DNA from: Eriocheir sinensis
Lineage: Eukaryota; Arthropoda; Malacostraca; Decapoda; Varunidae
Direction: 5' to 3'
Assembly (NCBI RefSeq): GCF_024679095.1
Contig: NC_066531.1
Location: 8,676,761-8,740,760, forward strand
DNA: 64,000 nucleotides
The notes below the pieces were generated by a model. The model saw nothing but the letters and a program-made list of their open reading frames with translations, searched no databases and was not told the origin of the DNA. Below, piece by piece: positions 9,507 to 20,939 of this stretch (position 1 is its first letter; every line of letters starts with the position of its first letter). The translations under genes were made by a program, and so were the position numbers.

Positions 9507-9720
9507 GGCGCCATCTACAAGCCTCGAGCACACCAGCTATAAGCAACTCTACAGGCGTCCAGCCTACAAGCCTCGAGCACTCCAGCTACAAGCCTACAGG
9601 CTCTACAGCCTACAAGCCTCGAGCACACCAGCTTCAAGCAAATCTACAGGCGTCAAGCCTACAAGCCCCGAGCACACCCACAGGCCTACGCAGCCGATAG
9701 CGAGGGCCACAATCTACAAG
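9507..9720 (+). repeat. Degenerate edge monomers of the 50-bp array, unit 1
   Basis: About four more copies follow the array, with the key phrase CTACAAGCCTCGAGCAC at about 9514, 9564, 9610 and 9659 (spacing 50, 46, 49). Their starts GGCGCCATC, GGCGTCCAG and GGCGTCAAG align with the core monomer, so they look like decayed members of the same array. The block is present in every unit. Confidence 0.7.
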
Positions 9721-10810
9721 CCGCTCCCCCGCTTCAAGCCAGCACTGCTACGTACCCTGCAAGCCACTCCACGGTACGGCAGAGGTATTCACACCTGCAA
9801 CGAGGAGGCACACCCCGCTGACCTTGGGACACCCCGCATGCCCCTCGCTCCACAGCTGGCGGCACCACCGCCGCTGCCGGGAGCATCGGCCCAAACCTCT
9901 TCCGGCAAACAGTCAGCATGGGTACCCGCGGACATCTCCCGGTGACTGCAAGCTGTTCCCACTACCGTTTCTTGCAAGGCGTCTTCTCAAGAGGTTACAC
10001 ACCCAAGTCGTCTTCTCTGCCACAGCCGCCCATCTCTTACTATAACAAGGACGACGCGGCTATCATACGTCTGGCGGCAGTGTACCGGCTCCCGCACCGC
10101 GGCCGCTCATTTTGCTGGGTCAGCAGTTTTTCAACCTCCATTGCGAGTCCTCCGATGTCAGCCCATCCCTCACCTCTCATCGCCGCTGTGGCCGCGGCCG
10201 AGGTTTCCTGACGCGCCTACAACGACTGCACGTCCCCCAGGGCATCACAAGCCGTCGCCCTCTCCACTACATCTGCTGATTAATCTTGGCATTTGTGGAT
10301 ATTCCATTCTTGTCCAAATATGCCGACTCGGCTTATTTTCATTATTATCCGTGCAGAGGCACGATTTTTTTTATTTCTGTGTTCCTAACACTGTTCTTCA
10401 GTCATAATTGTGAGAGTAACGTTCATTCGCATACGATATTGATTCTTTCTTATTGTTTGCTAGCGTGTCTATTGAGTATAGTGTGAGTTCCCTGATCAAA
10501 TTTAATCTTCATCAGTGTGCCCTGCCTCCGTTTTCTTTTCACCGCTCGAGAGAAAACGAGCTTCATTGGTATACTCACTTAACATACAACTTTGTTTATA
10601 TAGTTATTCTTTCTATATATACCCATATCATTAGGTCATTCCATTCTAACCTTAACTTCTATTACGTCTATACAGGCACCTTGCTCGCCATTCTTTCTTG
10701 CCTTTTAGGGTTTTCAATGCAAACTATTCATTCCTACACGTTCCGTTTATTGGTTCATATTTACAGCTCTCAACATATGCTCCTCTTTTGTGAATGGTTT
10801 ACACCATAGT
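9721..10810. other. Gypsy-B untranslated leader, unit 1
   Basis: Nearly 1.1 kb between the minisatellite and gag: GC-rich at first, then AT-rich. Short ORFs exist in several frames but show no recognisable domain and are not preserved by compensating changes between units. I see no gene in it. Such a long leader is unusual for a Ty3/Gypsy element. Confidence 0.6.
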
Positions 10811-12002
10811 ATGAACAAAGACACTCTCGCTAAACTCGGCGACACCTTTAAACAGTTGGCTCGTCCTTCAAGTGAGGAGGAATTGGAGCAAGGTGCAAAC
10901 ACCGGTGATTTAAATGTGGTGAATTTGCGATCGGGGCTACGTACTCTTCCCTCCCAAGGGATAGCGCCCTTCACCTTCAGAATCGTCTGAATACTTAACC
11001 CCACTCGGCCGAACACAATGCCTGTCGATCCACCTCCCTCCTCCTCCTGGGGCCCCACACCACTTCCCCCGCCCCGATTCGGGTCATTCCAACTCACGCC
11101 AGTATTCGACAATTCTCGGAGGCGAGACCGATTTTTCGGCGCGACAGTTTTAGATTTGTCTGAATCTGCCATCGTAAATTCCTCAATTACGGAAGATCAT
11201 GATACAATCGCTTTCATTGGGTCACGGTTACTTCCAGGCTCTCGGGCACTGAATTTGATGCTGTCCTCAGCGTTCGCTTCGGGGACATTGGTGTAAACTA
11301 TGAGGTTTTTAAGGAAATTTCATTAAAATCTTCGGGCGGAGTAAACCAAGCATCGTTAGACAGATGGCGCACACGGTTGAGTCCTCCAAAAAATTCCTCA
11401 ACAAAGCTGATTTGGGACGCCATGATTGAGGCAAATCAGCTGGCGGTTGACTGTGTCAAGAGCTTGGAAGACGCGCTCTGGCTTCCAGGGGCTGTATGCA
11501 AAGCACCAGGTGAAGACAGCTTTCGAGTTGTTTTTACTTATTTCATATTTCAGAGAAGAACCGCCGTTCTGCCCTCCTTTGGCCTTCAAACCGAGCGGGA
11601 AGTTGGTTGACTTCGTCTCAGAGTTAGAGGTCAAGGTTCAGGAACACCTCACCATCAACCTCGCCCCAGCTGCAGCATTGCAGGCACAAAGTAAGGCATC
11701 TCTCACATGTAGTTTTGCAAACAATCAGGACATTCTGAGCATTCTTGTTTCGCGAAACGTAGGAGTCAACACATTCAAGACAGGGCTCAGATAGGAGGTC
11801 AGGAGCTTACAGGGCGGGCATCATTCATCACACAGGAACCCTAGGCCAAACCATCAGCGGAAGGGTGCCTTTGCCATATCCACGGGAATTGTTTTCATGA
11901 TTCAGACAGTTGTTCTGCAATACAAAAGGCCAAGGAGGAACAGAAGTACAAGTCCTCAGCGGACAGTAAACCACACTCCTCTTCTCAGAATAAAAGACAT
12001 GA
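10811..12002 (+). pseudogene. Gypsy-B gag, unit 1 (heavily broken)
   Basis: The start is the ATG in TAGTATGAACAAAGAC. Segments LAKLGDTFKQLARPSSEEEL, AIVNSSITEDHD and TAFELF are recognisable in changing frames. Many single-base deletions in homopolymers (for example CCCCT, GGGG and TTTTTGC runs) break it more often than any other copy, and the first zinc knuckle is lost to a missing T near 11715. Confidence 0.8.
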
Positions 12003-13743
12003 CTTCGTGACAGCCCTGAGGCGTACATCCAAGTGTCCCTTAAGGAAAATACTAATTGGGAGCAACTTGACTCCGTCATTGCCGCCTTGGGACGGACAAG
12101 CATAATTGCCCTCCCTTGCAAGGTGGGCAACACTTCACTCACCTTAGCGGTTGACACAGGTGCCACAGTCAATGTCATATCCGACTCCGCTTACAGGTCA
12201 CTGACACGACAAGCGAGTGGGGAAAATTGGCCGCTCAAGAGAACGACCTGAATGTGATAGGCGTGACGGGCACCACTTTGGGAATCCTTGGGCGAGTACC
12301 ACTAACAGTCAGCTTACATGAAAAAGTATGTCCTTTCGAGATTTCTTTTATGTCTCTAGCAGGTTTGCTTTACCTGTGGATGGGATCTTAGGCTTGACCG
12401 CCATGAAAGACCTGCACATCGCCATAAACCCTGTAAGCAACGCGATCGTGTATCAAGGCCGACGCATACAGGGTTGGTCAATCCATCGCCTCTGTCAACT
12501 GTAATCTCACCCTCAGAGGTGGAAAATGACCAACCCACCACAGACTCAGGGGCTGCCACCGCCCAAGTGTCCCCTCTACGGTCAAACCGCACGAAACCAT
12601 TGCAGACTTGTGGCGGACAGTAACGGCAGTCGTAGAAGGTCCTCATATAGTTCCGGATCGTGCTGCAAAACTTGTTAAAATCGTCTAACGCCCTCCGGCG
12701 GGCAGTGATGTGTATCGACGGAGTTCCTCACGTACACCGCGTGACGGTGGAGGTAACTCTTGCAACAGTCAAGGAGGGAGGTTTTGCAGAGGCATTGGTA
12801 ATAAACACGTCTGGATCCCTGTATCCTTAAAACACGGTGTTCGATTATGCCAGTGTTCAGTGTATGGGAGAAATGTCGCCCGGAACCAGCTGAATACCCT
12901 TCAGCCCAAGTTTCAGGCATATCCTCGGCGTGTCAGGCTTCTCCCGAACAAGACACAGCTCATTTAGAGGCGTTCCTAAAGTTGCACACTATTCCGAAAT
13001 TAAGCCAACCTTAGTCCAGCTTCTGGAGCATTATCGGGGGCGCTTGCTCTACCAGGCGAGCCGCTTGAGTTACGCAGTGTGCTGAACACCACATTAAGTT
13101 AAAACCCAATACAAATCCTGTATATATCAATGCGTACAAGCTCCCCACAGTCAGAGGGAGGTGGTGCAACAACTTATCTCTGCAATGGTAGACCAAGGTG
13201 TCCTCAAATAATCGAATTCCCCGTGGAAGTCGCCCGGGGTCCTGGTTCCAAAGCATGACGGTGCTGATCGTCCTGTGAGTGATTTCCGGCGTGTGAACCC
13301 CGCGTCCGTGGATGATCATTTTCCGCTTCCCGTTCTTCGAGATCTTCTGATGTGTCTCGGTAGAGGAAATAAAGTCTTTACGAGTCTTGATCTGGTTAGT
13401 GGCTACTGGCAACTGCCCATGGCCCCCGAGTCACGTGAAATAACGGCTTTCAGCACGCCTCATGGCCACTATGAGTGGACGAGGATGCCGTTCGGGCTCA
13501 AAGGAGCTCCCTTGACCTTCCAAAGGACAATGAACAGTATTTTGGTGACTTGCTGGGCAACTCTGTCTATGTGTAGACGACATCATCATAGCAAGTAAAG
13601 ACGTGCATGCACATGGAAACACTAAAGCAGTCCTACACAGACTTCAAGAGGTCGGATTAAAGCTCAAAATCACCAAATGTGAATTTTTAAAGCCTCGGAT
13701 CAAGTTCTTGGGGCATGTCGTGGACGAATTCGGCATCCATACA
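12003..13743 (+). pseudogene. Gypsy-B protease-RT, unit 1 (heavily broken)
   Basis: The protease motif LAVDTGATVNVIS (about 12145-12185) and the RT blocks [20 protein letters not shown] and [13 protein letters not shown] (about 13375-13520) are clear. The catalytic YLDD region is damaged near 13570 by loss of a few bases. A cluster of substitutions at 13180-13310 is private to this copy. The ORF ends at the junction with the Gypsy-A integrase at 13743. Confidence 0.85.
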
Positions 13744-14687
13744 CCAAAACCTGCACTGACTGCCAAGCCTCCAAGGTGACGCGACACACACTCTCCACCC
13801 GGCACCTTCACGCCCGTCACGGAGAGGTTCGACCATGTCCACATCGACCTTGTTGGTCCCCTGCCGCCCTCCGCAGGCCACCGCTATATCCTCACCTGCG
13901 TGGATCGTTTCACACGCTGGCCTGAGGCCGCCCCCATCGCTGACATCACTACGGACGCCGTCGCCACGCCTTCATTGCTACTTGGGTCTCCAGGTTCGGC
14001 GTCCCTCTCAGCCTCACCTCAGACCGCGGCGGCCAGTTCGAGGCTAACGTGTGGACCAAAGTCATGACCTCGGCATCCGCCGCCACAGAACGTCAAGTTA
14101 TCACCCGCAGGCTAACGGCATGGTCGAGCGCTTCCATCGCCAGTTGAAATCCTCCCTCATGGCCTACACCCAACGCGACAACTGGTCCCTGGCTCTTCCC
14201 TTGGTCCTCCTCGGCATCAGGTCCTCCCTGAAGGAAGACCTGCATCACTCCTCGGCTGAACTAGTGTACGGCACCAACCTCCGGCACCCAGACGAACTTC
14301 TAGCGCCCACACCTGACACCGCCTCCTGCTGCGGCCAGGACTTCGCCGCCCGCCTCAAAGGTGCCATGAGGAGCCTCCAGCCGGTGCAGCCTCGCTCTTC
14401 CCGAAGAAGACCTTTGTCAACCAGGACCTCGACACCTGCACCCACGTCTTCGTGCGCGTGGATGCCGTCCGGCGGCCCTGCAACAGCCCTACCAAGGACC
14501 CTACCGCGTCCTGAGACGGACCAGAAAGAATTTCACGATCGACAAACATGGTTCTCAGGACGCGGTTTCCATAGACAGGGTCAAGCTGGCGTACCTGCTG
14601 GCCCCAGACCAGGCGCCCCATCTCTCCGGCGACGAAACGACACCGTCTGCACCAGTCCGCACCAGGAAGATATCGTTCCTTATTTGA
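13744..14687 (+). pseudogene. Gypsy-A integrase 3' fragment, unit 2
   Basis: It starts inside the zinc finger, just before CTDC, and carries the IDLVGP, TSDRGGQF and MVERFH triad blocks. The ancestral frameshift (GTCGCCACGCCTTC, near 13963-13976) separates the first Asp from the second. Private changes include GTGGACCAAAG, a small deletion near 14070, a lost C at about 14400, and TTTCACG in place of TGTCACG. Confidence 0.85.
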
Positions 14688-14713
14688 AGTCACTGGGGGA
14701 GGGGGGGGATATT

Positions 14714-15091
14714 TGTAGCAGTGACCGCTTTAAACTTCGTGCTTGTTCCTCAGTGACATCAATAAAACGAGTGCGGCAGCACAAACTATGTATTTTGTTA
14801 TTGTATTCCGTTGTCTTGTATCGCGTCTTCATTGTTTATCTTTCTTGTACTCGTTTACCTTTGACTAACCGTCTATGTCCTTTTGTTGTCCACCGTTACA
14901 CATTGTTATACACATACACCAACACTTAAATGTTAACCTACACAAACAACATTCACACAAACGCATACACAAACAAACACCTATTTTATGTGTTGTCCTT
15001 GTCGTAATGAGCTGTGTATGTTTTGTCTGACGGATATTGAGTTTCTCTACCGGGAACCTCTTACCATTTGAGAACACTGCTACCACCAACA
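14714..15091 (+). repeat. Gypsy-A LTR, unit 2
   Basis: The clearest copy of the LTR ends: it starts TGTAGCAGTG after the purine tract (14694-14709) and ends CACTGCTACCACCAACA, with the first ten bases nearly the inverse complement of the CACTGCTACCA segment. Length is about 378 bp. Confidence 0.68.
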
Positions 15092-15393
15092 GAAATACAG
15101 ATGAAGGAAGATTGTTCCAGAGTTTACCAGCGTGAGAGATGAAAGAGTGAAGATGCTGGTTCACTCTTGCATAAGGGGTTTGGACAGTATAGGGATGAGC
15201 ATGAGTAGAAAGTCGTGTACAGCGGGGTCGCGGGAGGGGGGGAGGCATGCAGTTAGCAGGTTCAGAAGAGCAGTCAGCGTAGAGATAGCGATAGAAGATA
15301 TAAAGAGAGGCAACATCCCGAAGGAATTTAAGAGGTAGAAGACTATCAGTAGGAGGAGGAGTGCTGATGAGACGAAGAGCCTTAGACTCCACT
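15092..15393 (-). pseudogene. Antisense LINE fragment, unit 2
   Basis: A longer open stretch than in unit 1: ESKALRLISTPPPTDSLL can be read through to LPSSVFLLVV and on into the LTR without a stop. Confidence 0.8.
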
Positions 15394-16497
15394 CTGTTTA
15401 AGCGCGAGTTAACTATAGTATGTATCGTGGATCATTTATAAAATAAAAAATCCGAATAGGCTATTCTTTAGCTCACTACCGTCGCTCGAGGCACAAAAAA
15501 CAGTTACTCTGCCAAGTTTGTACCCCACATTTGGCGATGGTAGGTGCACCTATTGCACTTCAATGCAATAAGTGATACTGTTGTTAATAGAAATGGATTG
15601 ATCATTCTCGTTGTTTTATTTATTGGTAAACGAGAATATAAATGACCGATGCAAGGTTATCCTCTTTAAAAATATTTCCTGCATGAAAACCCTGCGAAAT
15701 CAATCATAACTGAACTTTTTTTTAAAATTCTGTTTGTATTACAATATTTGCTGAGTACCTGCTTTGGGTGTATCAGTTTCGCCTTTGACGTAATTTATCA
15801 AAGACATTAAAAGGTCAAGCATCTCGACAACCCGCCCTCCCCCTCAACACTAGGACGGCCAGGTGTTTGGGTCCGCTTCCAGCATATTACACTCCGCCCT
15901 CAAATGACTGCTGCATTTTGTTTGGGGTGGTCCAAGACCTGGGTCCAAGACCTTGTGCAGTACAATTACTCTTGGAGGTGACATCAAAATCCATGCTATG
16001 GCATTGCTTAATACCATAAAATGTAGCCCTTGGTAGTAGTGCTAATTTGTGAAGATATCACACTCATCCCTTGAATAATGAAATTTTACCATAGAAAAAT
16101 CCTTCAAAATTTACTATAATTTCAACTGAGCGTTCTGAGGAAACAACTTACCTGAGCTGCTTTCGTTTTCACCCAGTGAAAAGGACTTCATTGAATATTT
16201 TGTATTTTCCAGATTTTTTGTCTAGATGATCTGAACAGATTTGTGATTTTTTAATGAGTCAGTACTAAAAAACTGCTGATTTGCTTAGAAGGAAAATAAT
16301 AGTAAATTTGCAGTAAACATAATCTGTATTTTGGACTATACAAAAGAAAAACGTAAGAAATCCGCTTAAACAGAAAAAAAAATCACTAAGATATCACAAA
16401 AACTAAGGGAGATATGCTTCTTTAAACTAGGAAAAACAAGTTCCGAGAAAAACGGTGTTTTAATTAAAGGGAGGGTGTTTAACTTGAGGGCGGACAT
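15394..16497. other. AT-rich spacer, unit 2
   Basis: Copy of the 6517-7618 block with homopolymer-length differences and a short deletion in GTGAAAGAAAGGAC near 16180. No gene seen. Confidence 0.6.
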
Positions 16498-17142
16498 TTA
16501 AAAGTCCCCCGCGCTGTACTCACTGTTGAGTTCCTGACTACGCTGCTTGGTTTTCCGTGCCCGCACGGCCTCACGTTTTCTGTCACGGGTTTCAAGGTGT
16601 TTCTGCGTTATTTTTGACACAGGACAACCTAGGAGTGGACCCAAGTGACTTTCCCCATACCCTACATTGTAGTCACACACAGCTTGTGCTACTGCGAACA
16701 CCAATGTATTGCTGTTTGCGTTTTTATATTTCGAGCAATATCTCCACACCCGAGAGTGGAGATGTTCGTTGGCATTCTGTGTTTTGCCAAGCAAACACCC
16801 ACTCAACAGTTTGTCTGAAGTAAGTCTTTTGTACACAGCATACACCTTCTGTCTCATTTCGTCATTGAGAACAAAACTGACCTTCATTGTCTTGTGGCTA
16901 GGGGGTGTTTCATTGTTGGCTATTGCTCTTTGATAAAAACACCAGCTATCCTGTGTCTTAGGACAGAGATAATGCCTGGGAGCCTCGTCCGTTGAGGTGC
17001 AGTGGAAAAAAGTTGACAAAATATCTTGTCTCATGTTTTCCACTGTTCCATTCATGTTTCTTCTGACAGCAATGCCATAGTACTGCGTCAGCTTTGTTAT
17101 TACATTGTCTGTCAATTTCCTTTGCCACCCATGTCCTTCATT
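16498..17142 (-). pseudogene. Mutator-like transposase C-terminal exon, unit 2
   Basis: Open from TDNVITKLTQYYGI to the natural-looking SAGDF stop at 16498-16500. One missing C near 17120 (AATTTCCTTTG) shifts the GGKGK block out of frame. The conserved CPKTQDSWC and GKTQNANEH blocks are intact. Confidence 0.8.
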
Positions 17143-17257
17143 CTAATGTTATAGTAGGATATCAATGTATTATTATTATTTAATATCACCACGAATTAGG
17201 CATACAATTGTCAATGGAAAAACCCCACGACAGATAGATCACGCCACCTTATAGGAA

Positions 17258-17518
17258 TGTCGTCCGTCAGTGTTTACCGTCTCAGTTTTGTATACTTAGC
17301 ACTCCGATGGTGCGTGGAGGTCACCTTGACATACGTGACCAATTGTAACAATTATTTTCCAACCTGTAACTCGCGACTCCTTCACGAGAGTCCGACTGAC
17401 ACAACGACAGTCGCTCTCGCCCGTCGCTTCTTGTACATAAAGGCTACGAATATAATTCGCCTTAAGGAAGCTGAAGTCTTAATCAACACCCTTTAAACGC
17501 CCCGACAAGCCCGTTACA
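17258..17518 (+). repeat. Gypsy-B LTR (putative), unit 2
   Basis: 261 bp. Slightly shorter than in other copies because of losses at ACACAACGAC, CTCGCCCGTC and CGCCCCGAC. The TATA-like motif and the following primer-site-like sequence are retained. Confidence 0.55.
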
Positions 17519-17679
17519 TTTGGTTGGCAGCGGTCACCCGCGCCTGTGCCTTCGCTACCTCGTTCTCCTCCAAGCCACGAGAACTCACCAACAAACTCCG
17601 GGGACAGGCGTACAAGGAAGAAGGAGTCAACGCACCTGCCGTCCGAGGCACCGCACCTGCCGTCCGCGGCAACGCACAA

Positions 17680-18422
17680 GGCGCCAGCTACAAGCATCTC
17701 ACAAGTCGCCGCTACGTGCAACTCACAAGGCGCCATCTACAAGCCTCTCACAAGTCGCCACCACGTGCAACTCACAAGGCGCCAGCTACAAGCATCTCCC
17801 AAGTCGCCACCTACGTGCAACTCACGGCGCCAGCTACAAGCATCTCCCAAGTCGCCACCTACGTGCAACTCACATGGCGCCAGCTACAAGCATCTCAAGT
17901 CGCCACCTACGTGCAACTCACACGGCGCCAGCTACAAGCATCTCACAAGTCGCCACCTACGTGCAACTCACACGGCGCCAGCTACAAGCATCTCACAAGT
18001 CGCCACCGACGTGCAACTCACACGGCGCCAGCTACAAGCATCTCACAAGTCGCCACCACGTGCAACTCACACGGCGCCAGCTACAAGCATCTCACAAGTC
18101 GCCACCTACGTGCAACTCACATGGCGCCAGCTACAAGCATCTCACAAGTCGCCACCTACGTGCAACTCACACGGCGCCAGCTACAAGCATCTCACAAGTC
18201 GCCACCAACGTGCAACTCACACGGCGCCAGCTACAAGCATCTCACAAGTCGCCACCTACGTGCAACTCACACGGCGCCAGCTACAAGCATCTCACAAGTC
18301 GCCACCTACGTGCAACTCACACGGCGCCAGCTACAAGCATCTCACAAGTCGCCACCTACGTGCAACTCACACGGCGCCAGCTACAAGCATCTCACAAGTC
18401 GCCACCTACGTGCAACTCACAA
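17680..18422 (+). repeat. 50-bp minisatellite, unit 2 (15 copies with indels)
   Basis: 743 bp with several 1-4 base losses, for example CACGGCG near 17822, a dropped CAC near 17895 and CACCACG near 18055. The ATGG variants at monomers 5 and 10 match units 3, 5 and 6 in position. Degenerate edge monomers follow to about 18632. Confidence 0.95.
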
Positions 18423-18632
18423 GGCGCCATCTACAAGCCTCGAGCACACCAGCTATAAGCAACTCTACAGGCGTCCAGCCTACAAGCCTCGAGCACTCCA
18501 GCTACAAGCCTACAGGCTCTACAGCCTACAAGCCTCGAGCACACCAGCTTCAAGCAAATCTACAGGCGTCAAGCCTACAAGCCCCGAGCACACCCACAGG
18601 CCTACGCAGCCGATAGCGAGGGCCACAATCTA

Positions 18633-19727
18633 AGCCGCTCCCCCGCTTCAAGCCAGCACTGCTACGTACCCTGCAAGCCACTCCACGGTACGGCAGAGGT
18701 ATTCACACCTGCAACGAGGAGGCACACCCCGCTGACCTTGGGACACCCCGCATGCCCCTCGCTCCACAGCTGGCGGCACCACCGCCGCTGCCGGGAGCAT
18801 CGGCCCAAACCTCTTCCGGCAAACAGTCAGCATGGGTACCCGCGGACATCTCCCGGTGACTGCAAGCTGTTCCCACTACCGTTTCTTGCAAGGCGTCTTC
18901 TCAAGAGGTTACACACCCAAGTCGTCTTCTCTGCCACAGCCGCCCATCTCTTACTATAACAAGGACGACGCGGCTATCATACGTCTGGCGGCAGTGTACC
19001 GGCTCCCGCACCGCGGCCGCTCATATTGCTGGGTCAGCAGTTTTTCAACCTCCATTGCGAGTCCTCCGATGTCAGCCCATCCCTCACCTCTCATCGCCGC
19101 TGTGGCCGCGGCCGAGGTTTCCTGACGCGCCTACAACGACTGCACGTCCCCCAGGGCATCACAAGCCGTCGCCCTCTCCACTACATCTGCTGATTAATCT
19201 TGGCATTTGTGGATATTCCATTCTTGTCCAAATATGCCGACTCGGCTTATTTTCATTATTATCCGTGCAGAGGCACGATTTTTTTTATTTCTGTGTTCCT
19301 AACACTGTTCTTCAGTCATAATTGTGAGAGTAACGTTCATTCGCATACGATATTGATTCTTTCTTATTGTTTGCTAGCGTGTCTATTGAGTATAGTGTGA
19401 GTTCCCTGATCAAATTTAATCTTCATCAGTGTGCCCTGCCTCCGTTTTCTTTTCACCGCTCGAGAGAAAACGTGAGCTTCATTGGTATACTCACTTAACA
19501 TACAACTTTGTTTATATAGTTATTCTTTCTATATATACCCATATCATTAGGGCATTCCATTATAACCTTAACTTCTATTACGTCTATACAGGCACCTTGC
19601 TCGCCATTCTTTCTTGCCTTTTTAGGGTTTTCAATGCAAACTATTCATTCCTACACGTTCCGTTTATTGGTTCATATTTACAGCTCTCAACATATGCTCC
19701 TCTTTTGTGAATGGTTTACACCATAGT
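18633..19727. other. Gypsy-B leader, unit 2
   Basis: Copy of the unit 1 leader with a three-base loss (ATCTAAGCCG) near 18630. No supported gene. Confidence 0.6.
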
Positions 19728-20939
19728 ATGAACAAAGACACTCTCTAAACTCGGCGACACCTTTAAACAGTTGGCTCGTCCTTCAAGTGAGGAGGAATTG
19801 GAGCAAGGTGCAAACACCGGTGATTTAAATGTGGTGAATTTGCGATCGGGGGCTACGTACTCTTCCCTCCCAAGGGATAGCGCCCCTTCACCTTCAGAAT
19901 CGTCTGAATACTTAACCCCCACTCGGCCGAACACAATGCCTGTCGATCCACCTCCCCCTCCTCCTCCTGGGGCCCCACACCACTTCACCCCGCCACCGAT
20001 TCGGGTCGTTCCAACTCACGCCAGTATTCGACAATTCTCGGGAGGCGAGACCGATATGTCGGCGCGACAGTTTTTAGATTTGTGTGAATCTGCCATCGTA
20101 AATTCCTCCATTACGGAAGATCATGATAAAATCGCTTTCATTCGGTCACGGTTACTTCCAGGCTCTCGGGCACTGAATTTGATGCAGTCCTCAGCGTTCG
20201 CTTCGGGGGACATTGGTGTAAACTATGAGGTTTTTAAAGGAAATTTCATTAAAATCTTCGGGGGCGGGAGTAAACCAAGCATCGTTAGACAGATGGCGCA
20301 CACGGTTGAGTCCCTCCAAAAATTCCTCAACAAAGCCGATTTGGGACGCCATGATTGAGGCAAATCAGCTGGCGGTTGACTGTGTCAAGAGCTTGGAAGA
20401 CGCGCTCTGGCTTCCAGGGGGCTGTATGCAAAAGCACCAGGTGAAGACAGCTTTCGAGTTGTTTTTTTACTTATTTCATATTTCAGAGAAGAACCGCTGT
20501 TCTGCCCTCCTTTGGCCTTCAAACCGAGCGGGAAGTTGGTTGACTTCGTCTCAGAGTTAGAGGTCAAGGTTCAGGAACACCTCACCATCAACCTCGCCCC
20601 AGATGCAGCATTGCAGGCACAAAGTAAGGCATCTCTCACATGTAGTTTTTGCAAACAATCAGGACATTCTGAGCATTCTTGTTTCGCGAAACGTAGGGAG
20701 TCAACACATTCAAGACAGGGCTCAGATAGGAGGTCAGGAGCTTACAGGGGCGGGCATCATTCATCACACAGGAACCCTAGGCCAAACCATCAGCGGAAGG
20801 CTGCCTTTTGCCATATCCACGGGAATTGTTTTCATGATTCAGACAGTTGTTCTGCAATACAAAAGGCCAAGGAGGTACAGAAGTACAAGTCCTCAGCGGA
20901 CAGTAAACCACACTCCTCTTCTCAGAATAAAAGACATGA
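19728..20939 (+). pseudogene. Gypsy-B gag, unit 2
   Basis: Open from the start through the Pro-rich segment and the AIVNSSITEDHD region to about 20358, where an A-run two bases shorter than in units 3-4 shifts the frame. The C-terminal part with both zinc-binding motifs is open in the next frame. The A-run before GACATGAC has four A residues, so gag reads straight into the pol frame instead of stopping. Confidence 0.85.

Larger units (their letters stand above)
4871..13743 (+). repeat. Tandem unit 1 (8873 bp, left-most and most divergent)
   Basis: It begins at the CCAAAACCTGC of the Gypsy-A integrase and ends at GGCATCCATACA of the Gypsy-B RT, joined there to the next unit. It is the shortest copy: its minisatellite has 14 monomers instead of 15, and its Gypsy-B half has many single-base deletions plus a substitution cluster at about 13180-13310. 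Its left edge is continuous with the native Gypsy-A element. Confidence 0.95.

Noticed and set aside
8645..9945. Long overlapping ORFs of 250-480 codons through the 50-bp arrays as genes for a repetitive protein.
   Set aside because: They follow from a stop-free monomer with a period not divisible by three. Three frames are equally open, starts lie at GTG/TTG-like or random ATGs, and frames differ between units.
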